Source of the DNA: Chitinophaga sp. Cy-1792
GTDB taxonomy: Bacteria; Bacteroidota; Bacteroidia; Chitinophagales; Chitinophagaceae
Reading direction: 5' to 3'
NCBI RefSeq assembly: GCF_011752935.1
Contig: NZ_VWWO01000002.1
Location: forward strand, 2,480,001-2,544,000
Length of the DNA stretch: 64,000 nt
Made by a program: the position numbers and the translations under genes. Under the pieces are notes generated by a model. It was not told the DNA's origin and did not search any database. It saw only the letters and a list, made by a program, of their open reading frames with translations. Of this stretch, positions 15,502 through 24,653 are shown one piece after another (position 1 is the stretch's first letter; every line of letters starts with the position of its first letter).

Positions 15502-17703
15502 TTATAACTTCAATAACCCCAGTTTATACAAGGTATTCACCGGCTTATTATCCCAGAACAACTCAAAATCTTCCAGACCGGCAGCTTCATAATTTTCTTT
15601 TACCTGCTGTAGCGTATATACTTTAGCGTTATTAACGTCCAGCTCCTTCAGCATACCGGCCAGCCAGTTGCCCTGTGGCGGATCTACCTTGATATTAAAA
15701 GCTTCCTTCTTACCCTGGAACGTCAGTGAAGCCGTTTCCCAGGTATTCCCTTTTTTAGATTTGGTAACGATCTCAATACTCGGCTGCTTACCCAGAAATA
15801 CTACCTTGGATGTAGGTTTCACCGTTCCCGGCTCTTCTTCCAGGAGTGCCTTTGTAATATAATCCGGCACCACACTGGTTTTCGGCACCTTAAACTCAAA
15901 CCACTTACTCAGTGGATAGTCGAAACAGGCACCATGCATATAATTCAGTAAAGATTTCTTCAGACCATAGGCGAAGGTCTCATGGTCCGCACCGGTAGGG
16001 TCGATATGCATGATATCATTGTTGGCAAAGCTGCCGGTGCTCTCCGATTCCTTCTGCACCATGAATTTGGCGGGCTCCAGTCCTACCGGACTATGTGCCG
16101 TCATGGTAAACTGGTGCCAGAAGGCCGATTGCAGGATACCTGCCTGGAACATCTGCCGTACCATTTCCAGTGAATCGATGGTTTCCTGCGCCGTCTGCGT
16201 AGGGAAGCCATACATGAGGTAGGCATGTACCATGATGCCGGCTTCTGTAAAGTGACGGTTTACCCGCGCTACCTGCGCTACGGTAATTCCCTTTTGTATC
16301 AGCCCCAGCAGCCTGTCTGATGCTACTTCAAGTCCGCCGGAAACTGCTATGCAGCCGGAAGCTTTCAGCAATACACACAGGTCCCTGGTGAAGCTTTTCT
16401 CAAAGCGGACATTCGTCCACCAGCTGACGTTCATTTTTCTTTTGATAATTTCCAGTGCCAGGGCACGCATCAGCGCCGGTGGCGCAGCCTCGTCCACAAA
16501 GTGGAAACCTGTCTGCCCCGTCTGTGCAATGATGGCTTCCATACGGTCCGCCAGCAAAGACGCCGCAATGGGCTCATATACGCGGATATAATCGAGCGAG
16601 ATATCACAGAAGGTACATTTACCCCAATAGCAGCCATGCGCCATGGTGAGCTTATTCCAGCGCCCATCGCTCCAAAGGCTGTGCATCGGGTTCACTACTT
16701 CAATGGCGGAGATATAATCGTTCAGCAGGAGATCACTGTAATCCGGCGTTCCTACCTGGTTCTGCTTATAATCGTGGCAGCTGGTATTGTTGATGTAAGT
16801 CACCTTGCCGTCCTGGAGCAGGAAAGTCCTTTTCAGCTCTTCCTTCGCAATGCTTCCCTGTACGTAACGGATGAGGTTTTCAATGGGTGCTTCCCCATCG
16901 TCGAGGGTGATGAAGTCGATAAACTCAAACACCCGCGCATCGGAAAGTGAGCGCAGTTCTGTATTTGGAAAACCACCGCCCATGGCTATTTTAGCCTGCG
17001 GGAAATGTTGTTTGATATATTGTCCGCAACGCAGCCCGGCATAGAGGTTGCCCGGGAAAGGCACAGAAATGCAGACCAGCTGCGGCTGTACCGCTTCCAT
17101 ATGCTGATGAAGCAGCTGGATGAGGAGCTGATCCACAAATGTATAGGGCGCATTGAGGTTATCATACAGCTCATCGAAGCTGTTGGCCGAACGGCTGAGC
17201 TTCTCCGCATATCTGCTGAAGCCAAAATGTGCATCCACACATTCCATGATCAGGTCTGACAGGTCCTCCAGGTACATAGTAGCCAGATGTTTAGCCCTGT
17301 CCTGGTTGCCCATGGAGCCGAATGCCCAGTCCAGATCGTCCAGTTGTTTGAAACGGGAGGCTTCCGGGAGATAGTCGCGTTTCACGATCAGGTGGGCAAT
17401 AGTAGGATTTTTGCCCTGCAGAAAGGAAATAACGGCGTCTATGGTATTGATATAGTCATCCTGCAATGCGATAATACGGGCGCAATTCTCCGATACCGCG
17501 GCAGGAGGTTCGGTATTAATTTTAGTAAATAGTTGCTGTAACCCCTGTCTGGAAAACAGCGCCAGTGTTACTTCTATGCCCAGGTCAGACTGAAAGGCAC
17601 TGATTTCCTTGGTGTTCAGAAATCCTTTCAGGTAGGCTGTAGCCGGGTATGGCGTGTTCAGCTGTGTAAATGGTGGTGTTATTAAATAGACTGTCTTACT
17701 CAA
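15502..17703 (-). CDS. B12-binding-domain radical SAM protein, unknown substrate
   Basis: About 733 residues from the TTG at 17703. A TTG seven codons upstream (17724) falls inside the TACCTTTGC promoter box, and no ATG lies near. The N-terminus KTVYLITPPFTQLNTPYPA and the PQLVCISVPFPGN...AMGGGFPNTELRSL region look like a cobalamin-binding Rossmann domain. The radical SAM core begins with HGCYWGKCTFCD, giving cysteines in a CX4CX2C spacing rather than CX3CX2C, and continues with SGGLEVASDRLLGLIQKG and YLMYGFPTQTAQE. A C-terminal ~130-residue domain is unassigned. It is likely a methyl transfer or rearrangement catalyst; no precursor peptide gene is adjacent. Confidence 0.8.
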   Translation of the reverse strand: MSKTVYLITPPFTQLNTPYPATAYLKGFLNTKEISAFQSDLGIEVTLALFSRQGLQQLFTKINTEPPAAVSENCARIIALQDDYINTIDAVISFLQGKNPTIAHLIVKRDYLPEASRFKQLDDLDWAFGSMGNQDRAKHLATMYLEDLSDLIMECVDAHFGFSRYAEKLSRSANSFDELYDNLNAPYTFVDQLLIQLLHQHMEAVQPQLVCISVPFPGNLYAGLRCGQYIKQHFPQAKIAMGGGFPNTELRSLSDARVFEFIDFITLDDGEAPIENLIRYVQGSIAKEELKRTFLLQDGKVTYINNTSCHDYKQNQVGTPDYSDLLLNDYISAIEVVNPMHSLWSDGRWNKLTMAHGCYWGKCTFCDISLDYIRVYEPIAASLLADRMEAIIAQTGQTGFHFVDEAAPPALMRALALEIIKRKMNVSWWTNVRFEKSFTRDLCVLLKASGCIAVSGGLEVASDRLLGLIQKGITVAQVARVNRHFTEAGIMVHAYLMYGFPTQTAQETIDSLEMVRQMFQAGILQSAFWHQFTMTAHSPVGLEPAKFMVQKESESTGSFANNDIMHIDPTGADHETFAYGLKKSLLNYMHGACFDYPLSKWFEFKVPKTSVVPDYITKALLEEEPGTVKPTSKVVFLGKQPSIEIVTKSKKGNTWETASLTFQGKKEAFNIKVDPPQGNWLAGMLKELDVNNAKVYTLQQVKENYEAAGLEDFELFWDNKPVNTLYKLGLLKL

Positions 17704-17720
17704 ACCAGGTGTTTTAAACC

Positions 17721-17729
17721 GCAAAGGTA
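17721..17729 (-). promoter_or_regulatory. -7 promoter box of the radical SAM gene
   Basis: Minus-strand TACCTTTGC fits TAnnTTTG. It overlaps the most upstream possible TTG start, so transcription would begin a few bases later and the true start codon must be downstream, most simply at 17703 with a very short leader. Confidence 0.5.
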
Positions 17730-18144
17730 CGACAACCCATCCGCATTTAAAATTCCTTTCAAATCTAATACTGTACTACATCTTACAATTAGTCTACAAT
17801 TTTTATAGGGTTTTATTTGGAAATTAATCCAGCCCCCACTATCTTTGTTTTACCACCATCAAATAACCGCGGCGCATCATCACCCACCAAGGCTGCATTC
17901 TCCCGGTCGTAAAACACGGAAATATTATGATGTACTTTGCTGTTACATACCGTCCATATTGTTGCTGCTAAGCTGTAGGCAGCCATCCCCTGGTATCCGG
18001 CATTTCCCACCAGCCGGAGAGAAATCTGAATAATTATTTCGTACTACCGTAGACGTTATATACGTCAAATTTTTTCTGTATGCAGATAAATTCCTGCACA
18101 CAGTGATCACCCTTGTTTTCTTTTTTCAACCAAATATTTGAACC
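17730..18144. other. Intergenic region between divergent genes
   Basis: No supported gene. It holds the upstream part of the radical SAM promoter and the promoter/leader of the thioredoxin-like gene. No strong hairpin or repeat was noticed. Confidence 0.4.
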
Positions 18145-19401
18145 ATGAAATCTTATAAAAAATTTGTTCTTTCCGCCTTGCTGGCGGCTGGTATTGGCGG
18201 TGCTGCCCACGCGGAAGGCCCTGCCAGACCCTTTATCAGAGAAGGTATCTGGCGTGGTGTATTCACGCTCAGCGAATCGCAGGTGCCATTTAATTTTCAG
18301 CTGAAAGGTAAAGATGCCGAACATGCTGTTTTTACGCTGATCAATGGTTCGCGGCACGATGATTTCCATGTGCAGCGCATAGGCCCTGATTCTATTTTTA
18401 TAAAGATGAATACCTATGATGCAGCCCTGGTAGCTAAAATCGAGTCAGATGGCCATATCAGCGGTGAATACAGAAGCCTGGTCCCAAATTTCCGGGGCAA
18501 CGCCCTGCCGTTTACAGCGGAATACGGCCAGGACTACCGCTTTGCGCCCGCCGGCACAGAAGAAGCACCTAAGTTTAATATCGATGGGAAATGGGAACTG
18601 AAGATCTATAGCAAGGAACCTACCCCCGACAGAATTGGATTATTACATCAGCAGGGGAATAAACTTACCGGCGTGATCATGTCTGTAGTAGGCGACAGCC
18701 GCGAACTGGAAGGTACCATTCACGGCGATGAATTTGAACTGTCAGGCTTCACCGGCCCCAGCCCCATCTACATCAAAGGAAAAGTCAACGACGACAAAAC
18801 ATTGACAGGAGAACTATCTTTAGGCATCTACAACAACATTAAATTCGACGGCGAAAAAAATGCGGCTGCTGAACTACCAGACCCTTACAAGCTTACCTAT
18901 CTGAAGGAAGGCTACTCCAAACTGGATTTCACCCTGCCCGATCTGAACGGAAAAAATGTTTCTCTCAGCGATGAAAAATACAAAGGCAAAGTGGTCGTTG
19001 TAGAAATCATCGGCACCTGGTGTCCTAACTGTACCGACCAGACATCCTTCCTCTCCCCATGGTTCAATAAAAATAAAGACCGTGGCGTAGAAGCGATTGC
19101 TATTGGTTTTGAACAGAAAGACGACCTGGATTATGCCCGCTATACGCTGGGTAAATTAAAAGAGAAATACAACATTAATTATGATATTCTTTTTGGTGGC
19201 ATTGCTGATAAGAAAGTGGCGTCAGAAAAATTACCGGCGCTCAATAGGATGATGGCTTTCCCCACAACGATCCTCATAGACAGGAAGGGAAATGTCAGAC
19301 AAATCCATACCGGTTATACCGGCGAAGTTACAGGACAATATTACAAAGATTATGTAGCGAAATGGAACAAAGACCTGGACGAACTCATTGCTGAAAAATA
19401 A
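18145..19401 (+). CDS. TlpA-like thioredoxin-fold thiol-disulfide protein, exported
   Basis: 418 residues. A signal peptide (MKSYKKFVLSALLAAGIGGAAHA) is followed by a ~220-residue beta-rich N-terminal region seen in Bacteroidota TlpA-like proteins. An AhpC/TSA-TlpA thioredoxin domain runs from about residue 258, with active site W292-C293-P-N-C296 and the cis-proline segment MAFPTTILIDRKG. It acts in the periplasm, reducing or shuffling disulfides, for example in cytochrome c maturation. It heads a plus-strand series that includes a di-haem cytochrome, which fits a haem-attachment or redox role. Confidence 0.85.
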   Translation: MKSYKKFVLSALLAAGIGGAAHAEGPARPFIREGIWRGVFTLSESQVPFNFQLKGKDAEHAVFTLINGSRHDDFHVQRIGPDSIFIKMNTYDAALVAKIESDGHISGEYRSLVPNFRGNALPFTAEYGQDYRFAPAGTEEAPKFNIDGKWELKIYSKEPTPDRIGLLHQQGNKLTGVIMSVVGDSRELEGTIHGDEFELSGFTGPSPIYIKGKVNDDKTLTGELSLGIYNNIKFDGEKNAAAELPDPYKLTYLKEGYSKLDFTLPDLNGKNVSLSDEKYKGKVVVVEIIGTWCPNCTDQTSFLSPWFNKNKDRGVEAIAIGFEQKDDLDYARYTLGKLKEKYNINYDILFGGIADKKVASEKLPALNRMMAFPTTILIDRKGNVRQIHTGYTGEVTGQYYKDYVAKWNKDLDELIAEK

Positions 19402-19435
19402 CACATTTACATCTACCTGATATAAACACAAACAA

Positions 19436-20092
19436 ATGCAGAAATTAGCAACTTTAGTATTTTTCAGCGGAACATTCCTGCTGCTGTCATTAACGGCAGG
19501 CGCTACAACAAAAGACGGCAATAAAAAAGCAGCTGCTGCTACCACAGCGCCCGCAAAGGCCAGGGCTACCACTTTCCAGGTAGATGCAAAACAGAGTAAA
19601 CTGAACTGGGTAGGAAAAAAGGTTGCCGGAGAACACAGCGGCACCATTAATATTTCCAATGGTGCGCTCACACTGGAAAACAACCAGCTGTCCGGCGGCA
19701 ACTTCTCACTCGATACCCGCAGCATTGCTGTAACGGATATCAAAGATGCTGACAGTAATGCCAAACTGCTGGGGCACCTGAAAAGTGACGACTTCTTTTC
19801 TGTGGAGAAATTCCCGAAAGCCGACTTCGTGATCACCAGCCTGAAACCTAAGGGCAACGGCACTTATGATGTTACCGGCAATCTCACCATTAAAGGTATC
19901 ACCAACCCTGTCAGTTTTCCTGCTACCGTTACCGTTAGTGGTAAACAGCTCACTGCAAAGGCCAGCATCACCGTAGACCGTACCAAATACAGTATAAAGT
20001 ATGGCTCTAAAAGCTTCTTTGAAGGCATCGGCGACAAAGCGATCTATGATAACTTTGACCTGAACGTAGAACTGGTAGCCAGCGCTAAATAA
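19436..20092 (+). CDS. YceI-family lipid-binding periplasmic protein
   Basis: 218 residues. A signal peptide (to about Ala23) and a Lys/Ala/Thr linker precede a full YceI domain: FQVDAKQSKLNWVGKKVAGEHSG, ISNGALTLENNQLSGGNF, DTRSIAVTD, HLKSDDFFSVEKFPKADF, VTGNLTIKGITNPVSFP and a final NFDLNVELVA strand. YceI proteins form a lipocalin-like barrel that binds polyprenoid or other amphiphilic molecules. The gene lies 34 bases after the TlpA-like gene and is probably in the same transcript. Confidence 0.9.
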   Translation: MQKLATLVFFSGTFLLLSLTAGATTKDGNKKAAAATTAPAKARATTFQVDAKQSKLNWVGKKVAGEHSGTINISNGALTLENNQLSGGNFSLDTRSIAVTDIKDADSNAKLLGHLKSDDFFSVEKFPKADFVITSLKPKGNGTYDVTGNLTIKGITNPVSFPATVTVSGKQLTAKASITVDRTKYSIKYGSKSFFEGIGDKAIYDNFDLNVELVASAK

Positions 20093-20259
20093 CTGCTTAC
20101 TAATCCATCAGGGCTGACTAAAGGCACTATATTCATACCTGCAGGTATATCGCGCTGCGCGCGGTTTTGCTTACGCAGATGCTTATATTAACTTTTAGCC
20201 AGCCTTTTTTATACCCCTTTACAGCCCACAGCAACGCCTTACCACCAATATTTACTGAC

Positions 20260-21222
20260 ATGAACCACAGAAAAATGATCTTCATTTTAATGGGGATACT
20301 ATGCCTTTACTGCATGGTGGCAGGCTTTCGCACCCATACCGCAGGCCCGCCCACCAAGGCTTCCCTGGGAGAAAAGCTTTTTTTCGAGAAACAATTATCG
20401 AAAGACAGCACCCTTGCCTGCGCCTCCTGCCATATACCCCAGTTCGGCTTCGCCGATACCCTGACTTTCAGCCGCGGACTAAATGGCACGCCTACACGCA
20501 GGAATACACCTGGTATCACCAACCTCTCCGGACGCCCCAGCTATTTCTGGGACGGCCGCGCCGCTACCCTGGAAGACCAGGCATTGCAGCCCATCATCAA
20601 TCCCGTAGAAATGGGGCTCCCCATCGTTGAAGCAGTACAGCGCCTCAACAACAACCCCGGCTACCAGCAACTATTCAAACAGGTTTTTGACGATACCGTC
20701 AGCAGCAAAAATCTGCTGCAAGCCATAGCTGCCTATGAACGAACACTCGAAACGGCCAATAGTCCATACGACCGCTATATCAACGGAGACGACAACGCAC
20801 TGACACCATCGGCTATACGTGGCAGATTGCTGTTCATCGGCAAAGCCAACTGTAACAACTGTCACTCCGGGGAAGACTTCACCGCAGACCGTTTCAAGAA
20901 CATAGGCCTGTTCAACGGCAAACAACTCAATGATGCCGGCCGCTTCGAAATAACGCACGACAGCTCACAGCTGGGCTTCTTTAAAGTTCCCAGTCTGCGC
21001 AATGTGGCCGTCACCGCTCCGTATATGCATAACGGTATGTTCCATACGCTGAAAGAGGTATTGCATTACTACAACAACCCCGACTCCGTGCTGCCCGGCG
21101 GTATACACCGCGATCTTTCCCTCAGCAAGCCATTGCAACTAAGCGAATCAGAACTCAACGATCTGGAAGCTTTTCTGATCGCACTAACGGACGATCGCTT
21201 TATCATCCACCGCAAACCATGA
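20260..21222 (+). CDS. Di-haem cytochrome c peroxidase / MauG family protein
   Basis: About 320 residues from the ATG at 20260, chosen because it starts directly at a signal sequence (MNHRKMIFILMGILCLYCMV). Two haem-binding motifs are visible, CASCH (Cys54-His58) and CNNCH (Cys198-His202), along with the family segments RNTPGITNLSGRPSYFWDGRA, LEDQALQPIINPVEMG and FKVPSLRNVAVTAPYMHNG. Such proteins reduce H2O2 or, in MauG-like members, oxidise protein residues in the periplasm. Its stop overlaps the next start (ATGA), so it is translationally coupled to the TonB receptor, an arrangement suggestive of metal or cofactor handling. Confidence 0.9.
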   Translation: MNHRKMIFILMGILCLYCMVAGFRTHTAGPPTKASLGEKLFFEKQLSKDSTLACASCHIPQFGFADTLTFSRGLNGTPTRRNTPGITNLSGRPSYFWDGRAATLEDQALQPIINPVEMGLPIVEAVQRLNNNPGYQQLFKQVFDDTVSSKNLLQAIAAYERTLETANSPYDRYINGDDNALTPSAIRGRLLFIGKANCNNCHSGEDFTADRFKNIGLFNGKQLNDAGRFEITHDSSQLGFFKVPSLRNVAVTAPYMHNGMFHTLKEVLHYYNNPDSVLPGGIHRDLSLSKPLQLSESELNDLEAFLIALTDDRFIIHRKP

Positions 21223-23789
21223 AAACACTTCACATGAAAAAAATTATACTGCCCGCTATTACCCCATTACTACTGATGCAGGCTGCTGCCGCACAGGATC
21301 AACGGCCCCGGCCGGACACTACCCGGCAACTGAACGAAGTGCAGATTGTTGGCTCCCGTAATGCCAGCCGCACCCGGCTTAACTCGCCAGTACCGGTAGA
21401 TATCATCGATATTAAAGCCATCCAGGAACAGGCACCGCAAACCAGCATTACGCAGCTGCTGCAGTATATCTCTCCTTCTTTTCACTCTGTCAACGGCAGT
21501 AATGCCGGTGATGCCGGTTCCTCCCTGAACCTCGCCCAGCTGAAAGGCCTTGGCGCCGATCAGCTGCTGGTTCTGGTCAACGGCAAACGCCGGCATAAAA
21601 GCGCCAATATCAACTGGGGCGGACTCGCAAATGGCGCCACCGGTTACGACCTCAACGCCATCCCAACAGCCGCCATCGAAAGGATAGAGATACTGCGCGA
21701 CGGCGCCGCTGCGCAATACGGCTCCGATGCCATCGCCGGGGTGATTAATATCGTACTGAAAAAACAAACCGATAACGGTGTGATCAGCAGCACTGCCAGC
21801 ACCCGACGCCGCGGCGATGGTACCACCACCCGCACCAGCGTCAACTATGGGGTAAAGCTGGGTCAACAGGGCGGATACCTCAATGCTACCGTGGAATATG
21901 CCACCCAGGCCATCGCATTGCAGCCCGGCCGCGACGACGCCGGACTCTATAATGGCCCTATCTACGGCGGCGGCGCCAATACCCGTGGCTACGATAATAT
22001 CTATACGAAAGAAATCGATGATGCTATTCTGAAAAGCAGAGGCATAGACCGCCACTTCTTTGACCAGCGAGGCGGCGGCGCCAACAAGGCTAAAGACGCG
22101 TTGCTGTTTTTTAATGCCGCCGTACCAGTGAATGATAACGTAGAGGTATATACGTTTGGTGGCATCAGTCACCGCAACTCGCAATTCACTGCCGTGTACC
22201 GTCTTCCCGGGTGGACGGAACGCAACAACACCACCCTCTATCCCGATGGCTTCCTGCCTGCCATGGACAATGGCATTACTGATAAATCCATTGCCATCGG
22301 CATTAAAGGAAGGATCAAGGGCTGGAAACTGGATATCTCCAATGTTTATGGCAGAAATGATTTCAGCAATAATATCAGCAATTCGCTCAACGCCAGCATG
22401 GGCGTGAAAAGCCCGACTTCTTTCGACGCCGGTAAATACAATGCCGGACAGAATACCGCCGGCATAGAGGTGACACGGTATTTCGAAAAGCCCTTACATG
22501 GCATCAACGTAGCCTTTGGCGCCCAATACAGAACGGAGACCTACCAGATCATCGCCGGCGAAGAAGCCTCCTATACAAAGGCAGACCTCCGTACCATTTA
22601 CCGCATCGACACCAGCGCCGCCGGCATTCCCTATGTAGCCGATGCCGGACTGCTTGCACTGAACGGACTCAGCCCGGGATCACAGATACATGCCGGCTTC
22701 CGGCCTTCCAATGAAGTGAATGTAAGCAGGGCCATTGTAGCGGGTTATATAGACCTGGAGGCTAATATCACAGAACAGTGGCTGCTCTCTGCAGCATTGC
22801 GTGCAGAAAACTTCTCTGACTTCGGTAACGTAACTACCGGCAAGATTGCCACCCGCTATAGCTTTGCGCCCTGGCTGAGCATTCGTGGCGCCGCCAATAG
22901 CGGTTTCCGTGCACCCGACCTGGCACAGTTCTATTACACAGAAACCAGTACCAGCTTTCAGCAGGGCCGCGCCATAGACCAAGTCACCGCCTCCAACAAG
23001 AGTGCTGCTACCAGAGCACTGGGTATCCCCTCGCTGACGCCGGAGAAGTCTACAGGCTACAGCGCCGGCATCACGAGTCAGCCGGTGAACAACGCAGAAA
23101 TCTCTATAGACGGCTATCTCATCGATATAAAAAACCGGGTAGGCAACACCGGCAACTTCTCCGCCACCGATGCCAACCTCCCGGCGGAAGTACGCGCATT
23201 GCTACTGGCCACGGGCACCACACAGGCGAAGTTTTTTTACAACGCCTTCAGTACCCGTACCCAGGGCCTGGAAATAACTGCCAGCTATAGGTTTCCGCTG
23301 CAACGTGGCACTTTACAGCTCCTGGGAGGCGCCAACTTTTCTAAAAATGAAGTGACGTCGGTGAATACACCGAAAGGTTTGGAAGCCTACCGGTATGTGA
23401 TTTTCAGCCAATCAGAACAGGCCCGTGTAACTACCAATATCCCACAGCAGAAAATTACGTTGCAGGGCAGTCTGAGCATCAACCGGTTCAATTTCCTGCT
23501 GCGTGGTGTCTACTTTGGCGCTGTGACCACTGCCACTGCACAAAATGCCAGTTTCCCAAAGCCAGATTATTACCTGCAGGAGTTAAGGCCTATCCTGGTG
23601 GCAGATGTAGCCATCGGATACCGGTTCAATAAGGTATTGCAGGCCACTATCGGTGTAAATAATGTATTTAATGAATTGGGAGATTATACAGCGGCTGCTA
23701 CTTCGGGACTGAGAAACCCTACTATCGTGGGGATGCAGAACGGCAGCGCCGGCATACAGCCCTTTGTACGGGTACTGGCAAAACTCTGA
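21219..23789 (+). CDS. TonB-dependent outer-membrane receptor
   Basis: 856 residues. A signal peptide precedes a TonB-box-like LNEVQIVGSRNASRTRLNSP and a plug domain with LVLVNGKRRHKSANINWGG and IERIEILRDGAAAQYGSDAIAGVINIVLKK, all standard. A beta-barrel fills the rest, ending in an aromatic/hydrophobic terminal strand (FVRVLAKL). It lacks the carboxypeptidase-like N-terminal extension and there is no SusD partner, so it is not a glycan SusC type. It overlaps the di-haem peroxidase gene by four bases. The ligand is unknown; a siderophore, haem or metal chelate fits the neighbours. Confidence 0.9.
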   Translation: MKTLHMKKIILPAITPLLLMQAAAAQDQRPRPDTTRQLNEVQIVGSRNASRTRLNSPVPVDIIDIKAIQEQAPQTSITQLLQYISPSFHSVNGSNAGDAGSSLNLAQLKGLGADQLLVLVNGKRRHKSANINWGGLANGATGYDLNAIPTAAIERIEILRDGAAAQYGSDAIAGVINIVLKKQTDNGVISSTASTRRRGDGTTTRTSVNYGVKLGQQGGYLNATVEYATQAIALQPGRDDAGLYNGPIYGGGANTRGYDNIYTKEIDDAILKSRGIDRHFFDQRGGGANKAKDALLFFNAAVPVNDNVEVYTFGGISHRNSQFTAVYRLPGWTERNNTTLYPDGFLPAMDNGITDKSIAIGIKGRIKGWKLDISNVYGRNDFSNNISNSLNASMGVKSPTSFDAGKYNAGQNTAGIEVTRYFEKPLHGINVAFGAQYRTETYQIIAGEEASYTKADLRTIYRIDTSAAGIPYVADAGLLALNGLSPGSQIHAGFRPSNEVNVSRAIVAGYIDLEANITEQWLLSAALRAENFSDFGNVTTGKIATRYSFAPWLSIRGAANSGFRAPDLAQFYYTETSTSFQQGRAIDQVTASNKSAATRALGIPSLTPEKSTGYSAGITSQPVNNAEISIDGYLIDIKNRVGNTGNFSATDANLPAEVRALLLATGTTQAKFFYNAFSTRTQGLEITASYRFPLQRGTLQLLGGANFSKNEVTSVNTPKGLEAYRYVIFSQSEQARVTTNIPQQKITLQGSLSINRFNFLLRGVYFGAVTTATAQNASFPKPDYYLQELRPILVADVAIGYRFNKVLQATIGVNNVFNELGDYTAAATSGLRNPTIVGMQNGSAGIQPFVRVLAKL

Positions 23790-23810
23790 TCATCTGAAAA
23801 AAATAATTGT

Positions 23811-24596
23811 ATGAAATACGTTTATCTATTTACGGTTGCCTCGCTGATAATTTTTTCTGCCTGCAAGAAATCGGATTACCTGGACATCAAAGCCACAGAC
23901 CGGCCACCACTGAGCGCACAGGTAAGTTTTGTAAATGCACGCACCAGCAATACAGGTATTCAATTCTGGACATTCACACAGCAAATTACTACCAGTTTGC
24001 TCTATCCCGGCCAGGCGAGTCCTTACCTCGCAACCACCTACGGCAATGTGCAGATCAATGTTACAGAAGGCACCGGCAGCAGCTATACGGTATCCCGGCA
24101 GTTTGGAAATAGTGCCACGTATTCCGCCAGTGGCGGCCCTAACGGCCCTATAGCCACCTATTACCATACTGTATTTGCGGCGCCTTCTACCAACGATATC
24201 ACAAAAGATTCCCTGATATTATTCTATGATGATCTCAGTGATCCTCCTGCCAGCCAGGCAAAGCTTCGCTTCGTTCATCTGGCTACACAAACCGGCGACC
24301 TGCAGGTAAGTCTCTACGATGGTACTACCCCAAAATCGCTGAGCGCCAAAGTAAGCTATGGCAGTGCTGCCAATGGAGATATCAATGGCAGTGCCTATTC
24401 GCTGGGGCCATTCACTAACGTAAACGCAGGTACGATTTCTATTGTCGTAAGTCCTGCCAACAATCTGAAATCATTGGTTATAAAAAATAATAATTTGACG
24501 AATATCAAGCTGGAAGCGGGGAAGATATATACAGTATTCCTGCATAGGGTTGCAGGAGAAGAGACGGTTGCAGCAGACTGGATTGTAGAAAAATAA
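23811..24596 (+). CDS. DUF4397 lipoprotein
   Basis: 261 residues with lipobox FSACKK (Cys18). Two DUF4397-like beta units are visible, the first with AQVSFVNARTSNTGIQFW and the second with AKLRFVHLATQTGDLQVSLYDG, ending in a KIYTVFLHR strand typical of the family. DUF4397 proteins are extracytoplasmic and uncharacterised. It lies 21 bases after the TonB receptor and is probably its surface or periplasmic partner, taking the position a SusD lipoprotein has in glycan systems. Confidence 0.8.
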   Translation: MKYVYLFTVASLIIFSACKKSDYLDIKATDRPPLSAQVSFVNARTSNTGIQFWTFTQQITTSLLYPGQASPYLATTYGNVQINVTEGTGSSYTVSRQFGNSATYSASGGPNGPIATYYHTVFAAPSTNDITKDSLILFYDDLSDPPASQAKLRFVHLATQTGDLQVSLYDGTTPKSLSAKVSYGSAANGDINGSAYSLGPFTNVNAGTISIVVSPANNLKSLVIKNNNLTNIKLEAGKIYTVFLHRVAGEETVAADWIVEK

Positions 24597-24653
24597 GCAA
24601 AGGGGGGCCGGGGTAAAGCCGGCTCCCACATTGCTGAGACAAGTTAATAGTAG

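Noticed and set aside
21270..22184. 304-residue minus-strand ORF within the TonB receptor gene
   Set aside because: Long antisense frame in GC-rich coding DNA; the plus strand has clear plug-domain motifs.
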